Assembly (NCBI GenBank): GCA_006176705.1
Contig: QRFJ01000060.1
Location: 2,177,626 to 2,241,625 of the forward strand
Origin: Cocos nucifera
Taxonomy: Eukaryota; Streptophyta; Magnoliopsida; Arecales; Arecaceae
Reading direction: 5' to 3'
DNA length: 64,000 bases
Shown here one piece after another: positions 1 through 10,489 of the stretch (the first letter of the stretch is position 1; the number at the start of each line of letters is the position of its first letter). The position numbers and the translations under genes are program-made. The notes below the pieces were generated by a model. It was not told where the DNA came from. It saw only the letters and a program-made list of their open reading frames with translations, and did no database searches.

Positions 1-155
1 TGAGCGTCAGGATTGTCATTGTATGGTTCTGACATTGGGCTACGGTCCTCCAATGAGAATTCAATGAAAGCCAAACCATTCCCTTGGGTCACTCCTTCTG
101 CACATAATATATCCTTTTCTGAAGGCTCATATTCGTTGCTTGACACCTCGATTGC
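1..155 (-). CDS. XLG exon 7 (partial at window edge)
   Basis: The acceptor is TTGCAG|GCAATC. It reads AIEVSSNEYEPSEKDILCAEG, then VTQGNGLAFIEFSLEDRSPM, the expected continuation of exon 6. It is in phase 0 with exon 6 and is open at the left edge. Confidence 0.9.
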
Positions 156-3100
156 CTGCAAGAAAAATGGTTTTTCATAAAAAATCTGAGTCTTTGAATG
201 ATTATGGAAAATTCAGAAAAAATGCAATAGATTCTCTAACTCAATTTTTAATCGGCATCGCGTTTGTTGTGGGGTTGTAACAGCATGATGGAGAGTCTAA
301 TAGAATCACAAATGAATGATTAACATAAGGTATTTAAAACTTCGCAAATCAACCTCACCTATCTATTCTCAAAAACCTCTCATCTTTTTTGGAATTCTTC
401 CCTATTTGAGAAATCTGAAAAATCTAATGTCTCTCATCCTTTTTGGAATTCTTCCCTATTTAAATCTGAAAAATCTAATGTCCAAAGTATTTGGGCTTTT
501 TATGGGATGGAGTTGGTGTCAGGAAAAGGAAAGCCATATGGAAATATCGATCATGCGAATACAAGTGCATAGGAGGCAATTTACAATATTTTACAGGAAC
601 ATCACTTTTATCTTCACCAGTTGCATTTGCATTTGCCATGGAAGGTAGTTATCAATTCATAATTATAGTTGATGATAACAACTCAACTCAACCAAGCCTT
701 AATTCCAAACTAGTTGGGGTTGGCTACATGAATCCTCTTCCTCCATTTCGCTCTGTTTAGGGCCCCACATTTTGAAAGATATAGAGATATCAAGTCTTTC
801 CTTACTAGTTACTACTTAATCCTATATGAATTGCAGCCTACCTCAACCCCTTTTTCCTTCTACATGTATCAAATACTCCTTCATGGTAGTGCATCCCTCT
901 CGACCCACGTTGTCCATGTCCAAACCATCTAAGTTCTCATTTTCGCAATTTATCCTCAATTGGTGTTAGCTCTACCTTTTAAGGTGTGATTTCATTTATT
1001 ATTCTATTTTTGCTTATATTACCACATATCTATCTCAGTATTCTTATTTCAGTAATTCTCATCTTGTGTGCATGTTGTTTTCTAATTGCCCAAATTTCCA
1101 TACTATAATGTAGAGCCAATCATATAACTATCCTACAAAATTTTCTCTTCAACTTGATAGGTATCCTATCACATGATATCCTAGCTACATTTCTCCATTT
1201 TATCTAACCTATCTTAATTCTATAGCTAACATCCTCTCCAATCTTTCTTTGTGAATAATCGATTCTAAATATCGAAAACAATCACTCTTAAAACTACATG
1301 ATCCTGGATTTTCACTCCACCTTCATCTCTATTCGAATTCTATTTCTACTAAAACTATATTATATGTATTCCATTTTGGCCCTACTTAACCTAAAATCTT
1401 GGGTTCTAATCCATTTCTCCATAATTCCAACTAACGATAAACCCTCCCTCCTCTCAACCTTAGTATCATCTACTAAGACGATATCATTCACAAATAGCAT
1501 GCACCAAGGAATATCATCTTGAATATGGCTAGCAAGCTCTTCTATAACTAGCACAAAAAGGTATGAACTTAGAGTAGATTCTTGGTATTATTCTGTTGTG
1601 ATTGAAAACTAACTAGTATTAGCGCTAGTAGTTCTCACATTAGTACCTGCACCATTGTACATATCCACATTAATACATCTAATGGACATTATTTTCTTTT
1701 CGCCCACTATAAGACCTATCTTTTTCACACACCATAAGACTTCTCCAAGGACTCCATCATATGCTTTTTCTAAATCAGTAAAAATCATATGAAGATCTTA
1801 TATCTTTTCTCTACATTTCTTCATTTTACCTCTAAAGAAGACAAATATCTTTCATAGTTGAGCTTTCTAGCATAAAACAAAATTGGTTCCTGATATTTTT
1901 TGTATCAGATCTCAATCTATGCTAAATTACACTCTCCCAAAGTTTCATTGTATGACTCATGAGTTTGATACCACAATAGTTAGAACAATTTTAAATATTT
2001 CCTTTACTTATAAATCAGTGCTATAGTTCTCTTTCTCTATTCATCAAGCTTCTTGGTCTTTAAAGCCTTATTAGATAAATTAGTCACCAAGTTACTCCCA
2101 AATCACCTCCAAACCACAATAGGGATTCCATCAATTCCAACCGCTTTTTTTTTTTTGTTGGATATAATCTTAGTGGAACTAACAAGGCACCCTAAATCTT
2201 TTACAGGACTTTATTGAATAGCTTATCAAAATAACTTCTCTATCTTTCTTTGACCTCGCCCTTCTTGACCAAAACTTTTTGATTTTCATCTTTGATGCAT
2301 TTGATTTGAGTCAAGTCTTCAGTTTTTCTCTTACAATCTCATATATATCTTTCTTCTCATCCTTAGTTTCTAACTTGCAATGTAACTCTTCATATACTTC
2401 AAATATAGTCTCTCATACCACCTTCTTAACTTCCTTCTTAGCCACCTTTTTTAGCTCTCATATGCTTCTCTATTCCCACATTTAGGTAGTTGTCCATAGC
2501 ACTCTCTTTTAGTTCAAGTGAACTTTCTTATTCTCCTACCAAGTTTCCTTACTAAATGACCTTTCTCCTTATGTTCTGTTGCCACTTTTTTAATAATGTT
2601 ATCCATTTCTTCCCAAATGGTATTGATTTTCCACATAGGCACCTTAAGCAACCTACAAATCTCCTCCAATTTAGTGATCATAATCACTATAAAAAGGACA
2701 TTAGAACATTTTTCACTACATGCCTAAGCATCCAAATAGAGGTGATGGATCGGATCAACAGAAAAACCAAATCAGGATAATTTTGTAGCATTTCATTATT
2801 TGTTGTGGAAATTATAATCTAAAATACCTGGTCAATTAAAAACTCAGATACTATTATTGAGTAAATTCCCATAGCGAGCTACCATTCTTTATATAATCCC
2901 TATCAATCTTCCCTCTTATAGACACAACCCTCTGTACCTCTCCATAACCCTTGACTCCACCATCTGATTCAACTTAATTGGTGGTTGTGCAATGCATCTC
3001 CCGTGTAGATAAAAGCCCTTACTTCCTTATGCATGCACCCTAACATCTTTTAGTTTAAGACAACCACGATTGATAAAGGTAACTGGAAGTTTGGAGTAGA

Positions 3101-6100
3101 GAATCAAGCATTTACCTCCTTGTGAAGAAGTCAATCTAGATGAAGGATAAAATATGGTTAAATGACTGTTTCAGGAAAGACTGGAGAAAGGAATGGGTGA
3201 AAAGTGGTAGATGGTAAAAGCATTTAACTAAAGCATATCATTAACTTGTTTATTGGTTCAACCAACCAATTAGAGAGTCAATATTAGGAAAATTTGGAAA
3301 CCAATAGTATTTTATCAGGATAAAAAAAATGCTTTTAGACACTTATCATTGTTGCTCAATGATCATTCTTTTGATTGACTGGCTTGTTAAAATATTCAAA
3401 AAGTAAAGAAAGTCAGGTACTAAGGAATACATGGAACATGTGATAAAAAGGGCTACAACAATCACAAGATTGCCAAAGACTACCCCTATTAAAAGTAAAT
3501 CACTTGAAACAGAGGATCATTGTTCAAAAACTCTTCTTGTTCCAACCTGATGAAAGCATCCACTGTAGAGAGAACCCCCCTACAAATATGATGAAGTAGA
3601 TAAGTAAAATGGATGTAGAAATGAAAAGCTTATTTGGTAAGGTCATCTAATCTCCATAGGTTTTATACATCAGTTTAAGGTTATCAAATCTCCAAGGTTC
3701 ATGTTAATTTTGCCATAATGTCCAGATCATGTTAGAATGACAGCAAGCTCTTGCTCTGAAGTTCTCCTAGATGATTGTTAATGCTTGAAGTAGAGAATGA
3801 GATCAACTCCCAGTATAAGCCAAGTTTGTCAAACAAACTTGGACCCGTATACCATATGTTATCCTGTAGAGTTGCAGCTACTTTTGAGAATGAGACATAC
3901 AAAATTGTGTGCTTCAGACTTTGCTTTATATCACAACACCTAATAACAGGTTCGAAAATGTCATATCAAATTACTTGGAAAAGGTATAAGATTTGAAGCA
4001 TGATTAAGGAATACCCTGCTTAGGAAGTGCTCCGCAACCTCTGGAAGAAAATGAAGCTCATTTCTTCTCTTATATGTCTCCTGGATTGCAGGATCCTTCC
4101 ACGTCTCATCAACCAATGGAGCATACTCGCGTGTTGCAGCAGGGAAGAAAGCATCTAAATCTCCCATTGCTATGATGTCTAAAAGCCAATCAGAGAACTG
4201 CTTTAACCTTGCATTGATGGAGTAAACACAATGAGTTGACCCACTTGCATCATCACCATTATTTTCACCTGATACTCCAACCAAAACATTTGTCACATGC
4301 CTTCACCAACATTTTCACCTCATACAATGCAGTAATATAGTGGACAGGGACAAGATATGGTCCCAAAAAAAAAAAGAAAAGAAATTTTGATATAAATATA
4401 ACAAGGTGTGCAATATAATCAACATGCTTGTTTGGTTATTATGAATACCAAGAAATTCGAAAAAATTCCTAACACTATATTTATATAAAGACAAGTATTA
4501 TTTGTCAGTGAAAGCTTTAGGTCCATTTATGTAGGATGTCCCGAGATAAAAGTAAACAACACCTATATGATGGTCTCAACCAAAAAATCTTATCCCACTA
4601 AAATGAGGTCAGGCAGTGAATTAAGGTATACCTCATCAAAGTCAGAAAAACATTTGATGACCAGATCTTAAGCTAGCATCAGCCATTTGATTTGGCATCA
4701 ATTTCCTAGCTGAAGCAACTTTTGGTAAGAGAAGGTCTCTCATAAATCTTAGAAGGTCAATTGTTAAGCATGGCGGCTTAACTTACTAGTTATTGATTTC
4801 AAGCTCATGAAATTGGTGACATCGTCTAATACTTCTCCAAAGATCACCTACCATTATTGGCAAGCTGTATGTAATAAATCATGATGCTATAACTTCATGT
4901 GCATTTAATTCATACATCTAGATATAAGATGGTTAATATATTGTTTGATTAAGTCAGATGCTCAAAATAGGCAGCTCATTAAGCCAAGCAAGTCAGCTCT
5001 GTTGACCATTAATCATGATAAAATGGCATAAAAACAATAAAAGTATGTATTTGCACTGCAAGCACTATAACTGCAGTGTACCTCCCAGCGAAACATCAAT
5101 TGGAATTGCATGCATACGTAATTTTTAAAAAAATACATACCAAATTATCATAATTCTCTTAGTATAGTTGATAGGAATATAGAGAAGCATATGCTTACTA
5201 ACAGACAGTTTTAGGTGCCACAAAGAAAACCACCTTATTAAGGCAGCCACTAAAGCAAGCCTGGCAAAGCATCATTATGGGAAAATATGGAGCATGATCG
5301 TATTTAGATTACTAAGAACCAGAATAGCAGGAATTTACCTTCTGTCAGACATTGATCAAATGAGCCTGTTGCTTTCAACTTAGACAAAGCCTCTTCCTCA
5401 AAACGTTCTCGTCCTTCAAGCAAAATGCTCAAATATTTGTACATATTGCTCTGTATCATGAGTTTAATATTGTCTAGTTCTTCTTGAGTAAACTTATTTC
5501 CATACAAGAACTTGGCCTGTAAAGCCCAAAGCCATTATATGAACACAGGCATTAAACTTCAATAAATGCCACAAAATTATTAAGACTATAGCTAAATTCT
5601 GAAAATAGTAAGAATGATGCAAAACATAGTACATCTGAAATAACAAGTAATATAATAGAGTGATAGAATACTAGAAAGCTATGAGTGATTTATAGATCCA
5701 TTTGACAATAAGCAAAAACAGCCCTCAAAAGGAATGTAAAGAGAAAAAAAATAAATATGCCATTTACAAAATAGTTGCTAGAAACAAATGCACAATCAAT
5801 GGTGTTTGAAGAATTATGAACAACATAATAAACTCTCTGCTGCAAATGTTTCTCAGGGCATGTTTGGTTGGGGGCATTGGGCTCTGAAGTGAGAATGGTA
5901 ATGAGCAAAGTTTGCCGTCTATCCGGATCTCATATCGGTACCATCCTATTACAATATTAGTATATGGTACAGTATGAGATGGCGAAATATACTGAGTGTT
6001 GGTATGGTATAAGACCATGTATCTGTTTGGTACCGGTATGGTACATAGTACAGTACAAGATAGTGAGACGTACTGAGTGTTGGTATTGTACAAAACTATG

Positions 6101-9100
6101 TATTAGTTTGGTACCGGTATGGTACAGCATGCCTAATACAATACGATACCGACTGGTACAACAAATCTTAATGAATGACTCCTATTCCAGTTGTTTGGCT
6201 AGGGGAAGCCCCATTCTCATTCTTATTCTAGGGGGAATGGGAATGCCCCAATCCCCCAAATTTCGATCTGAACTCTACCCAAGTATTCAAATCCCATTCC
6301 GATTTCGACTCTGACTCTAATTCTGGTCAAGAACCAAATGCGAGAATGTGGCCATTCCGATTTTCATTTCGATTCTAATTTCGATTCCAATTCCAATTGT
6401 GAGCCAAATGCACCCTCAATGTAATCAAGAAAAAGTATGTATGAGTTAAGGTACCAAACTATAAAAGATAAGACTCCCTAACATGCATCTTAAAACCATA
6501 CTCTCCATGCAAATACTTGGAGACCAAATAACCTAGTGTAGAACCGCTTAAAATGGGCATGCCCTGGGGACACCAGCCATGGAACTTGTACTGAAAATAG
6601 AATGGATCTTTTAGATCTTTTATGGGCAGTATATTCTGTTTATTGACCGGTCATTTAATTGGCATATTACTAATTAAAAAGTTTAACTGATGTCTTGCAT
6701 CACTTAGTGATACTACAATTGTAGAAATGCAATGGTAATGATGTAAAATCCGCCAAGGATTCAGTTGAAACTAATAAAAAAAAGATCATCTGGTGCAGAA
6801 GAGGCAGACTGCAGGAAGAAAGAGAAAAAGCCTGAATGATGTCTTGGATAAAAGGTAACTGATGTCTCTTGTTTTGAGAGAAATATGGGGGAAAAATGCT
6901 GTGTGAATGAGTCTTTAGTGGTGGTGGTGGTGCAGAAGAAGAAGAATATAGAATTGGACTCCTAGTGGTAGTCACATATTAAATCTGTGTAGAAGTAATC
7001 TAATTCAAACTCCATATGGGTTTCACAAGGATTGAGCTCCCCTTCAAAGTGAAAGCAGGAAGAACTTTGTTGGCCCTTTTATAATGTTGCATTGAAGAAC
7101 CCTCAGAATTGTCATCTTGCAAAAGGACAGGTCCAACGTCAAAGGAATTGATCAATGCAGTAAATGACAAAAAAGTCTGGAAAACAGAATAGTTAAAAAA
7201 GCCACTTAACAAAAATCAAGTACAATTTAGAACATAACTGACTGGGCTAGCCATTAAGCTACACAAGACTAATATATCCCTAAGTAATGATGAGTCACAA
7301 CAAACAAATCCAAGCAGCACATAGGGAAGTATACAAGTAGTGGTGTTCCAAAATACCACAAACTACAAGACACATGGTTTATTTAGCAGATCCATATAGC
7401 ATTAAAGTCTTTTAAATTATAACTTCCCAAAAAAAATGATTTACCGACTCATTACTAGGCATCAAGGAATTACATGAAAGTAAGATGATCTCACCTGTTT
7501 AAATATAGTACTCGTCCCAGATCCCAGTGATCCAAGAAGTAAAAGCTTCTGAATTCTTTTCTGCTCCAAGTAGTTAGGAACAGTTCTGGCTGAATAAGGA
7601 GCCTCATCCCTAGGTCCATTTGACGTTGCGTGAGGCACAGGCAGTGAAAACAAGGAACATGCCAGTCGTGTGAGTTTCTGTCTAGCAGAGAAGATGTGAA
7701 TGATACTTAGAGCAAATTCCAAAAATCTATTTTTAATAAGGAAAATAAATTGGGTTCAGCAATACATATAAGTGAAAAAATAATGATCTTTGGTTGCAGT
7801 ATATACCGATCCCCAAATTTTTCCTTTGATGTTATTTTGGCCTTCCTCCTCGTAACGGCCATCATCATAGACCCAGAAATGTGTACCGTGTGGGCACTGC
7901 ACATTTGCGATCTGCAAACATAACATGAAGTTCTTGAAATTTAGTGAACTAAAAATTACAACAGGCAATATAACCTCACCATATATGATTATACAAATGA
8001 TTATAAGAGAATCTGCTGACAGAAGAAAGCATGTGCACAACTGGAATGCTGATATAAATAACCAACATTCACTTTCATAATCCAGTTGCATGGGGAGAGT
8101 CACCGATTTTTTTTGTATTTTTCAGTCCTTCCCTACCTATGTCCATAAATTCTCTTAATTACAATTTATATAAAAACTTAAGCATTCATTCTTAATTTTA
8201 TTCAGATATGCAGGACACTTCCATGATGACATTATAATCTTACTTTCTCTGTTTCTCATAGTGAGTTTATAGTGCAGATTACAAAAAAGAAAGATGTCAC
8301 CAGTCCACATGTACACCTCTTTCATGATCTTTCAAAAGAAGCAAGAAAAAAAAATGAAAACTAAGTAATGTGGAAACAAATACAAACAAGAATTTTGACA
8401 GAGAAGAGGAAATAAAGAAAAGTGTTCTTTTTTAAGGGGCAAAAAAGAAGAAGAAAACACTATTCAATACTTACCCTTAGCATCCTCAACTCAACTTTTG
8501 TAATTTCCCTTCCATTTATATACACTTTGGTATTGCCATTGCTTGCATTGGTCTGAAGCTTTCCTATGAAGTTTAAATTTGAGCTAACGATTCTATCCGG
8601 TTTCTCTCCCTCCTATCAAAAGAAGAAAGAGTAGGCCATGGATCAGCACGGTTCTAGAACCAAAAAGGAACGAGTCCTCTGAGCTTCCAACAAAGGCAAA
8701 TATATCAGACTGTTAGTGCACTTACCTTTCCCCAAAGACCCGATTCCTTGTCATACCAATATCTCCCAGGCTTCAATTTCTGAGGAGGTAATGGGCAACT
8801 AAGCATCTCTGCCATCTCATCTGGCCGGAGAGGACATCCATTCACAATAACCTGCTCCGGCCGGAGCTGATTTGCTGGACATTCCTTCTCAGATTTCAAG
8901 ATTTGCCTGACTTCCAGGGGACTGAGCAACCGCGACAACATCCTTGAACCCTTTCCTAATTTTGACCGCTTCCACTCATTGATTGGCTGGCCTATGCAGC
9001 TGACACATTTACGCCCTTCTGGCATTGATCCCATTGCTCTGAGCACACAATGGCTGCAATATCTTGCATGACAAACGAGGCAAGACTCCTTAGTCTCCCA

Positions 9101-9688
9101 CTTCCGCTTCCCACATCTATAGCACACCCTTTTTCTCTTCTCCTTTCTGGACACCCCAACATACTGAGGGTAAGCCGATACCTCCTCATAAAGCTCCTTA
9201 CTTTCTGATTTCTCGACATTTTCGAATGTGACCACAGACACTCTCTTCGCCTCACTTGCCAACTGCCTGGTCTGTGGAACGCTATGAGTGGAGCCGGCAG
9301 ACTCCGACTGCGAACCATCATCGGAAAACTCCTGGTTCTGCAAGACAGACACCACAGGCTCCAAGCTCCCTGATGCCTGGGGGCATTGAGAGTGCGGATC
9401 GGTGCAGCGGGCAATCCGAGAGACAGGCAAAGGTATAGGGTCAACCACGAGAAGCACGGCGCCGTTCACCGACCTATGGGAGTTCCCGACTGGCTCGGCT
9501 GTCGGGATTGCCGAGGAGCTCAGCTCGACAGGATCGACCCTCGGGAGATCATAGGGCACTGGCGGGCCATCATACTCGATGGCGATCGAGTAGTCAAGAT
9601 TGGCCGGCGCCTCAGGGATGGGGGTCCCTGGGGGCAGTCTTCTTCTCAACATCTCCTGCCAGCTATCCTTCTCTAATGCTGCCTCCAT
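1..9688 (-). CDS. Extra-large G protein (XLG family, XLG1/XLG3-like), 5' seven coding exons, truncated by window edge
   Basis: Plant XLG proteins are unusual Galpha-like signalling proteins: a plant-specific N-terminal half with a Cys-rich region, then a Galpha domain. They work with Gbeta-gamma in defence, hormone and growth responses. Seven exons join in frame on the minus strand: 9688-8726, 8612-8475, 7911-7807, 7677-7495, 5516-5339, 4268-4015 and 155-1. Each junction inside the window has GT and AG. They give about 607 codons plus 51 in the partial last exon, so roughly the last 200 residues of the Galpha domain lie outside. Visible marks are the KEKRKR basic stretch (near residue 182), eight cysteines in CxxC pairs (189-231), a G1-like loop GSLGSGTST (about 451-459) lacking the usual GKS lysine, and the helical-domain stretch DAFFPAATREYAPLV. 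The start is the ATG at 9688; a TTG 24 bases upstream in the same frame is not a plausible plant start. Family identity is firm; XLG1 versus XLG3 is inference. Confidence 0.93.
655..2760 (-). pseudogene. Dead LINE (L1-like RT) fragment inside an XLG intron
   Basis: On the minus strand, frames broken by many stops and frameshifts give blocks typical of the C-terminal half of plant LINE reverse transcriptases. At 1360-1554 there is IQDDIPWCMLFVNDIVLVDD, matching the family PWCMLFADDIVL block, followed by a conserved FRLSRAKMEY-like block. Upstream (about 2000-2700) are endonuclease/RT-linker blocks. Near 700 the characteristic 3' end encodes a WRKRIHVANPN-like block, then 3' UTR text resembling CCCAACTAGTTTGGAATTAA. 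It lies in the 3.9-kb intron (156-4014) in the same orientation as the host gene. The catalytic pair reads ND, not DD. Confidence 0.8.
2781..4014. other. Remainder of the 3.9-kb XLG intron; no gene seen
   Basis: Ordinary AT-rich intron sequence with no coding block, tandem array or transposon end that I can support. Confidence 0.5.
4015..4268 (-). CDS. XLG exon 6 (helical domain)
   Basis: The acceptor is TATCAG|GTG and the donor is AGCAGG|GTATTC. With exon 5 it totals 432 nt, exactly in frame. It reads GENNGDDASG...CVYSINARLKQFSDWLLDI...PAIQETYKRRNELHFLPEVA. Confidence 0.9.
4269..5338. other. XLG intron 5; nothing recognisable
   Basis: AT-rich sequence bounded by the exon 5 donor and the exon 6 acceptor. 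There is no long reading frame and no repeat. Confidence 0.5.
5339..5516 (-). CDS. XLG exon 5 (helical domain start)
   Basis: The acceptor is TTTACAG|GCC and the donor is GAAG|GTAAAT, leaving phase 1. It reads AKFLYGNKFTQEELDNIKLM...ILLEGRERFEEEALSKL, a conserved XLG helical-domain stretch. Confidence 0.9.
5855..6416. mobile_element. MITE-like inverted-repeat element in XLG intron 4
   Basis: The left end reads AGGGCATGTTTGGTTGG and the right end, reverse-complemented, reads AGGGTGCATTTGGCTC: similar inverted termini starting AGGG. The interior contains a T/C-rich stretch of repeated CGATTC-like words and an 81-bp tandem duplication. There is no coding capacity. The flanking 8-mers (TGTTTCTC and CAATGTAA) do not match, so the boundaries and class (hAT-like) are tentative. 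Confidence 0.5.
5991..6152 (+). repeat. 81-bp direct tandem duplication
   Basis: Two diverged adjacent copies (5991-6071 and 6072-6152) both begin ACTGAGTGTTGGTAT and contain TTTGGTACCGGTATGGTAC. They lie inside the MITE-like element. Confidence 0.75.
6417..7494. other. Remainder of XLG intron 4; minus-strand ORFs not supported
   Basis: The intron between exon 4 and exon 5 spans 5517-7494. Short minus-strand open frames near 6700-6975 and 7000-7212 match no part of the XLG family and have no convincing splice context, so I treat them as chance. Confidence 0.5.
7495..7677 (-). CDS. XLG exon 4 with G1-like loop (61 codons)
   Basis: It reads KLTRLACSLFSLPVPH...LEQKRIQKLLLLG and then GSLGSGTSTIFKQ, the nucleotide-binding loop typical of XLGs. 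The donor is CAG|GTGAG. The acceptor is placed at ACAG|AAACTC because this keeps the frame; an alternative AG (CTAG) lies four bases upstream but would shift it. Confidence 0.85.
7807..7911 (-). CDS. XLG exon 3 (35 codons)
   Basis: The acceptor is TTTGCAG|ATC and the donor is TCG|GTATAT. It reads IANVQCPHGTHFWVYDDGR...GKIWGS, including the XLG block THFWVYDDGxYEEEGQNNIKGKIW. The exact join to exon 4 is the least certain in the gene (see findings). Confidence 0.87.
8475..8612 (-). CDS. XLG exon 2 (46 codons)
   Basis: The acceptor is TTTGATAG|GAG and the donor is AGG|GTAAG, phase 0 at both ends. It reads EGEKPDRIVSSNLNF...NGREITKVELRMLR, a strongly conserved XLG linker between the Cys-rich region and the Galpha domain. 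Confidence 0.9.
8726..9688 (-). CDS. XLG exon 1 (first coding exon, 321 codons)
   Basis: It begins ATGGAGGCAGC and holds the conserved N-terminal block (DSWQEMLRRRLPPGTPIPE, YSIAIEYDGPP), the basic nuclear-localisation-like stretch and the Cys-rich region with CxxC pairs at residues 189/192, 203/206, 211/214 and 228/231. It ends at K321 with donor AAAG|GTAAG. An in-frame TGA lies at 9728-9730, so the reading frame cannot extend far upstream. Confidence 0.92.
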
Positions 9689-10260
9689 TAGAGATTTCTT
9701 AAGCAAAAGCAATCGAATCTTGAGATCTCACCCACTATTCTACCACAAATTAGATTAAACTACTGCTTTCAAACCCCACAAGATCCTATCTTCACGGTTT
9801 AAATCAGCAACTTTGGCAGCAATAACCTCAAATACATGGAAAGGGGTGAAAAAGTCCAACTTTTTAATGCTTTCAGAAAATCTGAAGCCTTTCTTGCACG
9901 AAATTAGGCTCCAGAATCAGTCCACAAGGTCTTACAAGCGGAGGAGAAGGCGAAAACCAACTCAAAATCAAGTCTTTTCGCCACTCAGGAGGAATTCAGC
10001 ACTGGAAATCGAAAACCCAGGCCGGAAAGGCGGTGAAACAATACCTTCCAACCGAGAAAGGCCAAGGAGACACCTTTTTTGACGATTTGGAGGTCGAAGA
10101 AATTAGCAGCTCTTCGTTGCGGGCGCTGAAATTTCCTCGATCCTGACCAAGATTTGGGGATCAAAACCCTAGAACAGGAGAAATCGGAAGTGAGGGAGAA
10201 TTAAATAAATAGAATGAGAGAATTCGGGGAGGGAAGGAGGGAAAGAATCAAAGGAACGGT
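9689..10260 (-). promoter_or_regulatory. Probable 5' UTR and core promoter of the XLG gene
   Basis: On the minus strand a TATTTATTTAA element (about 10200-10213) lies some 30 bp upstream of a CTAGGGTTTT telo-box-like motif (complement of 10163-10172), a common feature of plant 5' leaders. A possible leader intron runs from AAAAAAG|GTGTC near 10074 to an AG near 9740. The TSS and the leader intron are inference. Confidence 0.4.
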
Positions 10261-10489
10261 CCATCCGTCGATTGAAAAATGCCTGCCGTGCAGAGCAACA
10301 GTGAATCCAAGTCGGATGGTGGTCCCCATTCCTCAAGCGGAGGCGAGCGGTTTGGGTCGCAGCATGTAGCGATCGGAACAAGCACCCCCGGTCCTTCTAT
10401 GTGCAGCATGCCAGCATCTGAACTTTTGAAAAAGAAAAAAAGAAAAGAAAAGGAAAGCGGACTTAATGCCCGGCCTTTTTACTTTTAAA

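Noticed and set aside
6700..7212. Two minus-strand ORFs within an XLG intron as possible extra exons
   Set aside because: Exons 4 and 5 join in phase 0 exactly at the conserved FKQ/AKFLYGN boundary, leaving no room for extra residues.
8992..9676. ORFs overlapping XLG exon 1 in other frames and on the plus strand
   Set aside because: Shadows of the GC-richer coding exon. Only the XLG frame carries conserved motifs and splice sites.
9689..9712. An extended XLG start 24 bases upstream
   Set aside because: The upstream codon is TTG, not ATG, and the conserved N-terminal block begins right after the ATG at 9688.
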